This document shows, piece after piece, positions 59,434-64,000 of a stretch of DNA of 64,000 nt. This DNA comes from a bacterium ADurb.Bin236. Lineage in GTDB: Bacteria > UBP15 > UBA6099. Each line of letters starts with the position of its first letter. Position 1 is the stretch's first letter. The DNA is taken from assembly GCA_002069885.1 (NCBI GenBank), contig MWCD01000009.1:17646-81645 (forward strand), given 5' to 3'. Both the position numbers and the translations under genes were made by a program. The notes under the pieces were generated by a model, which saw nothing but the letters and a program-made list of their open reading frames with translations, made no database searches and was not told the origin of the DNA.

Positions 59434-60044
59434 TTTTTTCTATCGCCGCCGGTTTGCCGGGAAGAAATTTTTCCTAGAGCGCCGCCGGGATGCCTCGCCG
59501 CAAAGTCCGCCTTCGAGAACCCTTTCGCGCGCGCGACGGCCACCGCCAGCGCGTCCCCGACAGCCATCGTCACCGTCGAGCTGGATGTCGGAGCCAGCCC
59601 CAGCGGGTCGGCTTCCCGCTCGACCCCGATGTCGATCGTCGCGTCCGCTATCTTCGCTATCGCAGACCCCTTGCGTCCGGTCATCGCGATCACTTTCAAT
59701 CCGAGTTCCTTGGCTTTCCGCGCGGTCGCCACCGCCTCGACCGTTTCGCCGGAGTTCGACACCACTATCAAGAGGTCGCGCCCGTCCATCATGCCGGAGT
59801 CGCCGTGCAGGGCCTCCCCGGCGTGCATAAAGAACGAAGGGCGTCCCAGACTCGCGAAAGTGGCGGCCATCTTTTCTCCCACGCGTCCCGATTTTCCAAC
59901 GCCGGAGACGATTACTTTTCCTTTACAGGCGGCAATCTCGCGCGCCGCCAACGAAAAACTTTCATCTAGCCGGGCCGCGCAAGCGCTTAGCGCCTTGATC
60001 TCGGCTTCGATAGTCTCTCGGCCCCATTCAACGTATTTCTTCAT
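59430..60044 (-). CDS. KpsF/GutQ-type SIS-domain sugar-phosphate isomerase lacking CBS domains
   Basis: 204 residues. The SIS core shows VSGVGKSGRVGEKMAATFASLG, MHAGEALHGDSGMM, VVSNSGETVEAV and ARHPGGALG, all diagnostic for D-arabinose-5-phosphate isomerase, which makes the precursor of Kdo for lipopolysaccharide or capsule. E. coli KdsD and KpsF are about 320 residues with two CBS domains; here the protein stops just after GGALG, so the CBS pair is missing. CBS-free versions are known and can be active. Neighbours overlap on both sides. Confidence 0.85.
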   Translation of the reverse strand: MKKYVEWGRETIEAEIKALSACAARLDESFSLAAREIAACKGKVIVSGVGKSGRVGEKMAATFASLGRPSFFMHAGEALHGDSGMMDGRDLLIVVSNSGETVEAVATARKAKELGLKVIAMTGRKGSAIAKIADATIDIGVEREADPLGLAPTSSSTVTMAVGDALAVAVARAKGFSKADFAARHPGGALGKISSRQTGGDRKK

Positions 60045-60907
60045 TCGATTGTTTCTCCGCTTTCAGGCGAGGATTGAGAGCCGGAAACCGGCTCGGCTGC
60101 GACAACCGGGGTTGCTCCGTCAGAGCCGCCGGCCTTATGAAAATAGCGCGCCGCGAACAGAACAGCCGCCGCGCCCGCCGCCGCCGCGACGAATACCGCC
60201 GCGGAGCCTCCGTCAATATTTATAGACACGAGATGAAAAACCGCCGCAGCAGCCGCAATGACGGCGATTCCCATAAATTTTAATCTGAGCAGAGCCACTA
60301 CGATGCAGCCCATCGCCGGAATCATGGCGCGCCCCGTTATCATTATCAGAAATTCGAAAGAATAGCTTGCGGATTTATACGCGACCGCGACCGCGCAGAC
60401 GCCTATCGCCCATGATGCCAATATGACGTATGCGAAGATAAGGAGTCTGATGATTTCGGGGGAGCCGGCGAAGAACGCGCGCGCCGCGCGCCCGCCCGGC
60501 GCGTCGTTGAACCTGTAGCCCGTCCAGATCGTCAGCGCCGAGGCGCATATCGCCACGCTTAGCCCCAGCGTCTGAAGAGCCATCGCGAGGCTCCAGCCGA
60601 CTCTATAGTTGCCGAACATCTGCATCGCCGAGCCGAAATAAGTGCCTGTTCTCATCTTCCACACCATCGCGAAAAGCAGGGCGGAGCAGAGCAGGGCGAC
60701 GAAATGCGATATCGGAGCCTGCGTTGGGGTTCGCGAAGTCTCGAACCTCGGCGCGCCGCGCCCGATGAAAAACAGAGCCAGCCATATCAGAGGCGAAGCC
60801 GCAAGCGCCGCCGCTGCCGCCGCCGCGAAGTCCCGGGTCGACGTGAACGCGCTGAAAACAATAAAGATGTAAAGAGCGAGCGCGAGCGAGAAATTAAAGT
60901 TTTTCAA
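60041..60907 (-). CDS. Polytopic membrane protein, unknown
   Basis: 288 residues with about eight hydrophobic helices (for example LALALYIFIVFSAF, AAAAAALAASPLIWLALFFIG, LLCSALLFAMVWKM, LLIFAYVILASWAIGVCAVAVAY, VFVAAAAGAAAVLF) and a Ser/Gly/Glu-rich tail. No family motif or conserved charged residue within a helix is clear to me, so I offer no function. It overlaps coaE by 14 bases and the isomerase gene by four, so it is part of this operon; a role in a cell-envelope step is only an inference from context. Confidence 0.65.
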   Translation of the reverse strand: MKNFNFSLALALYIFIVFSAFTSTRDFAAAAAAALAASPLIWLALFFIGRGAPRFETSRTPTQAPISHFVALLCSALLFAMVWKMRTGTYFGSAMQMFGNYRVGWSLAMALQTLGLSVAICASALTIWTGYRFNDAPGGRAARAFFAGSPEIIRLLIFAYVILASWAIGVCAVAVAYKSASYSFEFLIMITGRAMIPAMGCIVVALLRLKFMGIAVIAAAAAVFHLVSINIDGGSAAVFVAAAAGAAAVLFAARYFHKAGGSDGATPVVAAEPVSGSQSSPESGETIE

Positions 60908-61481
60908 TTTTCCTCCAAGCCTCGGTCACCTGCGTCCGGGTCTGCGCGAGCGTTCCTGAATTGTCTATCACCACATCCGCGCGCCGCGCTTTTTCCTCTT
61001 GGCTCATCTGGCTGGCGATTCTGGCGCGGGCGGCGTCCTCTCCGGCCCCGTCCCTTGCGGCTATCCGCTTCGGAAGCGAATCCTCGTCGGCCGTCACCAC
61101 CCAGCATTCATGCGCCATCTTGTCGAATCCGCTCTCGAAAAGCAGAGGAACTTCCAAGACGACCGCCGGCGCGCGCGATGCCGCCAGCCGGGCCGCCACT
61201 TCCGCTCCGATCAGCGGATGCAGGATCGAGTTCAGTCTGCGCCTCTGCCCTTCGTCCGCGAACACTATCGCGGCAAGCTTCTCCCTGTCGAGAGAGCCGT
61301 CGCCTGTCAGCAAACTTTCGCCCCACGTCTCGACAAGTTTTTTCAATCCCGGAGTTCCCGGCTCGACGACCTCGCGGGCGACTTTGTCCGTGTCGATTAC
61401 TTCCGCGCCGAGTTCGGCCAGCATTCCGGCCACCGCGCTCTTTCCGCTTCCTATCGTGCCGGTAAGCCCGATTATCCTCAT
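60894..61481 (-). CDS. coaE: Dephospho-CoA kinase
   Basis: 195 residues, normal length. It phosphorylates dephospho-CoA at the ribose 3' hydroxyl, the last step of coenzyme A synthesis. The P-loop GLTGTIGSGKSAVAGM at the N-terminus, the acidic IDTDKVAREVV, LHPLIGAEV and the strand APAVVLEVPLLFESG are the CoaE landmarks. First gene of the second minus-strand block, on the far side of the divergent terminator from the lipoprotein gene. No strong ribosome site is seen. Confidence 0.95.
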   Translation of the reverse strand: MRIIGLTGTIGSGKSAVAGMLAELGAEVIDTDKVAREVVEPGTPGLKKLVETWGESLLTGDGSLDREKLAAIVFADEGQRRRLNSILHPLIGAEVAARLAASRAPAVVLEVPLLFESGFDKMAHECWVVTADEDSLPKRIAARDGAGEDAARARIASQMSQEEKARRADVVIDNSGTLAQTRTQVTEAWRKIEKL

Positions 61482-61580
61482 CGGCGCGCTCCTCCGCCGC
61501 GAATTCAGTCTGTCGCGGACGTTTCCCGATTATCCATTATATAAGGAATCAGCAATATATAGAAGAAGCGCTCGTCTGGC

Positions 61581-61613
61581 AAAAAAAAGCCCGCCCTTTC
61601 GGGCGGGCTTTTT
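61581..61613. terminator. Bidirectional rho-independent terminator
   Basis: Perfect stem GCCCGCCC / GGGCGGGC (61589-61596 with 61601-61608), TTTC loop, eight A before and five T after. On the minus strand it ends the large lipoprotein gene 38 bases past its stop. Confidence 0.92.
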
Positions 61614-61650
61614 GATTGCTATTTACGTCGTCGATGCCGCGACTGAAACA

Positions 61651-64000
61651 TCAGTTTCCCGTCGGCGTCTTTCTCACTCCGACTGTGAAGTTGATCCAAT
61701 CGTCGCTCGACAGATTGGTGTCGGACATCACGATTATTTTGCCGTCGGGCGAAACGATTCCCACTCCGTCGTCGCCTATCAGCGAGAATGTTCCGTCGGA
61801 AGAACCTGTGAACTCAGCAGATTCGCTGGGGTTTTCTGTGGTTCCATTGACCCAGTATTGCGGGCAGAGCGTGGTGTATGTCCCGGTTCCGCTGCCGGTG
61901 GCGCTGAACAATCCGAGTTCAGGATTCATATACCAAGAACTGGCGCTGTAACCGTCATAATAGTAATCGGCTCCGGTCTGGTGAAGCACATAGCTGTGTC
62001 CCACCATCGAAGACGCGGAGAAGGATGTGCTCTCTCTCACGCCCACCATCAGGGAGATGTATCCGTCCGTCGCGTCCGTGTCAACCATTACAACCACGTT
62101 TCCGCCTATGGCCACATAGCCGCCGATTCCCGTCGGCTGTCCTTCGTAAGAAACGCCCAACGCTCCGTCCGAGGCGAGCGTGTAGGTGTAAGACCCGCCC
62201 TGTTTGGCTATTCGCGCCGATGAAGACGAAAGCTGAGTCATGCTTATGTTGCCCGAACTGTCCAGCGTCGCCCGCTGCCTCTTGATGACCGGATATCCGG
62301 AGTTGCTATATGAGTCGGTCTCACAGAAATATCCGTCCCAATAGCAGCCCGACGCAAGCTCGCAATCCTGCATGGTGGTGTAATCTGAGCAAGTTCCAGT
62401 TACCGCCGCGATTCTCGGCATGAGGCTCTGTCCGACTTCGGCGCCATATTCGTTAATGATATAAGACCCCGCCGCCGCCGACATCGTCATCCCTGTTCCC
62501 TTTTTCACCACAACATCCAGACAGTTCGATGATCCTTCAATAAGTTCATATTCGGAGTTAACCACTATGTTCCCATCAGAAGTTATGGTTCCATATAAAT
62601 ACGGGTCGGATTCCTCCGGATTGCTGTCGACTATCATCAACGTGCCGTCCGCGAGCACATAGTACGTGAAAGTCCCTGTTGTCTCGTCTTCCGGATCAAC
62701 ATGTGATTCTGCCAAACTCTCCCATGTTCCTGTGCCGTCGCCGTTGGACACTATGAGATACTTCTGCGTGTCGAACCATGTGTAGCCTTGCGAGCCGCCC
62801 GGACAGATGCTCATGCCGACGTACTGGCCAGTCAGCCGCGCGTTGTCGTACACCCGGTTATCCACTTCCGGCATTGTGGTGAATGTGCCCGTGAAAGGCG
62901 ACGCCGGAACCGGCATCGGCTCCCCACCCGACGTCAGCAGGTTGGAGGGAACTATCAGGCTGATGCCGAATGTTGTTTCCGGCACAAGCGGATACACTTC
63001 ATTGGATATCAGCGTTTCTGTCGGGAATAGCGTGAACGAGAGCGTGTCGTTCGGCACGGTGGTCGTCGTCCAAGAGAACATCCCGTAGTACATCGCGTTC
63101 GTTCTGTCTATCGTAACCGGATACTGTCCGCCCGTGATCGTCACGCTGAAAGCGGCCGCCTGCAGCGTCGCGTTGTCATTGAGGTTCACTTTGGTGTCCA
63201 TGCTGCGATTGAAAACAATCCCGAAGACCGTTTCATCGTAAGGCACATTGAGAGCGCCGTTCGGCGGAATGATCCCGAGCGCCCGTGGCGCTAGTCCCGC
63301 CTCGCTGATTATTCCGGCAAGATTGGTTTCAAGCTGTTCCGTCCAGTTCGCCGGATCGAACGGGTCTCCGTTGGTGTAATAATCGCTAGTGAACTGATAC
63401 CCGATTTCAGGATTGGCAGTTAACATGGCGTCAACCTTCGTTCCGATGGCGGTTTTCACCGCGGACGTGATCACGCTCGTGTTCGACAAAGCCGCGCCGT
63501 TGCTCTGTGCGTAGTACATCAGGGCAAGAGCCTTGATAGTAGAAGCGGTGTTTACCGCCACATCCGCAGTCACTCCGTCGCTGATTGTGTCAACCACAGC
63601 TCCCACGTGCGCGAATGTTGATGAGGTCTGTCCCGCCACGCGGATGGCTCCTTGGCTGTCGCTCGACGACACGTGCGCCGCCACAATGTAGTTGGAGCCG
63701 ACCGGGATCTGCGAGATGAAGAACGTCCCCGTCATCTTTTCCGTCGTTTCGTTGTAAGCCAGCGTGGACGTCGTGCTCGCCACCGTCGTCGGCGCTCCGG
63801 TCGCGTCATAGCTGGTCACGTTGATGAGCGCGTTGTACGTGTAGGATCCTCCTGTCGAATTCGCGTCTCTGGGCAGTTCGATCCTGAGTTTAAGGTTGCT
63901 CGAAGACTGCGCGGCGCTTCCGCCTCCGCCGCCCCCGCAGCCTGTCGCCAACGCAGCCATCATTGCTAGGGCCGCTATCGGCGCGATTATTCTTCCGATT
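61651..64000 (-). CDS. Large lipoprotein, beta-rich (5' end outside the window)
   Basis: At least 782 residues; an internal ATG at 63963 exists, but the frame stays open to the window edge and reads IGRIIAPIAALAMMAALATGC, a lipoprotein signal with its lipobox cysteine, so the true start lies outside. After a glycine run and Ser-rich spacer, the protein is rich in Ser, Thr, Gly and Tyr. A segment GIIPPNGALNVPYDETVFGIVFNRSMD (around residue 235 from the ATG) is a Big_5-type Ig-like domain. Later parts contain repeated modules of about 100 residues that share VGVRES/VGVRKT, GDDGVGIVSPDGKIIVM and YVAIGGNVVVMVDTD strands. Surface or outer-membrane location expected; function unknown. Confidence 0.75.
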   Translation of the reverse strand, partial: IGRIIAPIAALAMMAALATGCGGGGGGSAAQSSSNLKLRIELPRDANSTGGSYTYNALINVTSYDATGAPTTVASTTSTLAYNETTEKMTGTFFISQIPVGSNYIVAAHVSSSDSQGAIRVAGQTSSTFAHVGAVVDTISDGVTADVAVNTASTIKALALMYYAQSNGAALSNTSVITSAVKTAIGTKVDAMLTANPEIGYQFTSDYYTNGDPFDPANWTEQLETNLAGIISEAGLAPRALGIIPPNGALNVPYDETVFGIVFNRSMDTKVNLNDNATLQAAAFSVTITGGQYPVTIDRTNAMYYGMFSWTTTTVPNDTLSFTLFPTETLISNEVYPLVPETTFGISLIVPSNLLTSGGEPMPVPASPFTGTFTTMPEVDNRVYDNARLTGQYVGMSICPGGSQGYTWFDTQKYLIVSNGDGTGTWESLAESHVDPEDETTGTFTYYVLADGTLMIVDSNPEESDPYLYGTITSDGNIVVNSEYELIEGSSNCLDVVVKKGTGMTMSAAAGSYIINEYGAEVGQSLMPRIAAVTGTCSDYTTMQDCELASGCYWDGYFCETDSYSNSGYPVIKRQRATLDSSGNISMTQLSSSSARIAKQGGSYTYTLASDGALGVSYEGQPTGIGGYVAIGGNVVVMVDTDATDGYISLMVGVRESTSFSASSMVGHSYVLHQTGADYYYDGYSASSWYMNPELGLFSATGSGTGTYTTLCPQYWVNGTTENPSESAEFTGSSDGTFSLIGDDGVGIVSPDGKIIVMSDTNLSSDDWINFTVGVRKTPTGN

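Noticed and set aside
1..64000. CRISPR arrays, rRNA genes, prophage
   Set aside because: No regularly spaced repeats, no rRNA-like sequence and no phage structural genes were found.

Overview
The window is a GC-rich, densely coded chromosomal segment from a Gram-negative bacterium. Outer-membrane biology is explicit: a TolC/RND tripartite pump, several lipobox or Sec signal peptides, and a KpsF-type sugar-phosphate isomerase. Metabolism looks anaerobic or facultative (two-subunit 2-oxoacid:acceptor oxidoreductase, three cobalamin-type radical SAM proteins, thiol peroxidase and ferritin). I cannot assign a phylum. A short FtsZ far from a division/cell-wall cluster, a histidyl-tRNA synthetase and tRNA-His of the type known from Alphaproteobacteria, and loci I do not recognise point to a little-studied lineage. 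No rRNA, CRISPR array, prophage or intact insertion sequence was seen.

Layout. 1-7.8 kb: housekeeping run glmM (5' truncated), rnhB, yraN, pcm, a DUF72 gene, mfd and a 5-formyl-THF cyclo-ligase. 8-9.7 kb: a duplicated c-heme protein with a membrane domain, and a small winged-helix regulator, both on the minus strand. 9.7-13.9 kb: AT-rich section with a MerR-like gene, a stand-alone ftsZ, a ModE-like regulator, a possible 15-codon gene and a membrane-anchored protein. 14-20.2 kb: TolC - adaptor - RND pump - PII-like protein operon. 20.2-23.1 kb: AT-rich accessory section full of repeats with two orphan membrane-anchored proteins. 23.1-30.6 kb: redox and stress genes (tpx, ferritin, AEC transporter, 2-oxoacid oxidoreductase, nitroreductase, zinc dehydrogenase). 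30.7-41 kb: signalling and housekeeping (diguanylate cyclase, cutA, SAM hydroxide adenosyltransferase-like protein, M48 protease with a sigma-54 activator, aminotransferase IV, tRNA-His, hisS, two receiver-type proteins, a candidate structured RNA, PilZ-receiver protein).

41.2-61.5 kb is a surface-glycan or glycolipid region in three blocks. A minus-strand block has a methyltransferase, GT4 glycosyltransferase, heparinase II/III-type protein, an 855-residue protein of unknown function, a GT-C membrane glycosyltransferase and a Xer recombinase. A plus-strand block of five overlapping genes has three B12-binding radical SAM enzymes, a zinc-ribbon methyltransferase and a GT2 glycosyltransferase. 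A second minus-strand block has coaE, a polytopic membrane protein, a CBS-less KpsF-type isomerase, a secreted Fn3-like protein and a methyltransferase. The last 2.3 kb is a large lipoprotein gene running off the right edge.

The items I rate highest are: a tRNA-His lacking the usual G-1:C73 signature directly upstream of a divergent hisS; an untranslated ~245-nt transcription unit at 39.36-39.62 kb with promoter, long-range pairing and terminator; the three-radical-SAM locus; and several promoters placed exactly for leaderless mRNAs. Functions are assigned from motifs recognised by eye; no database search was possible.
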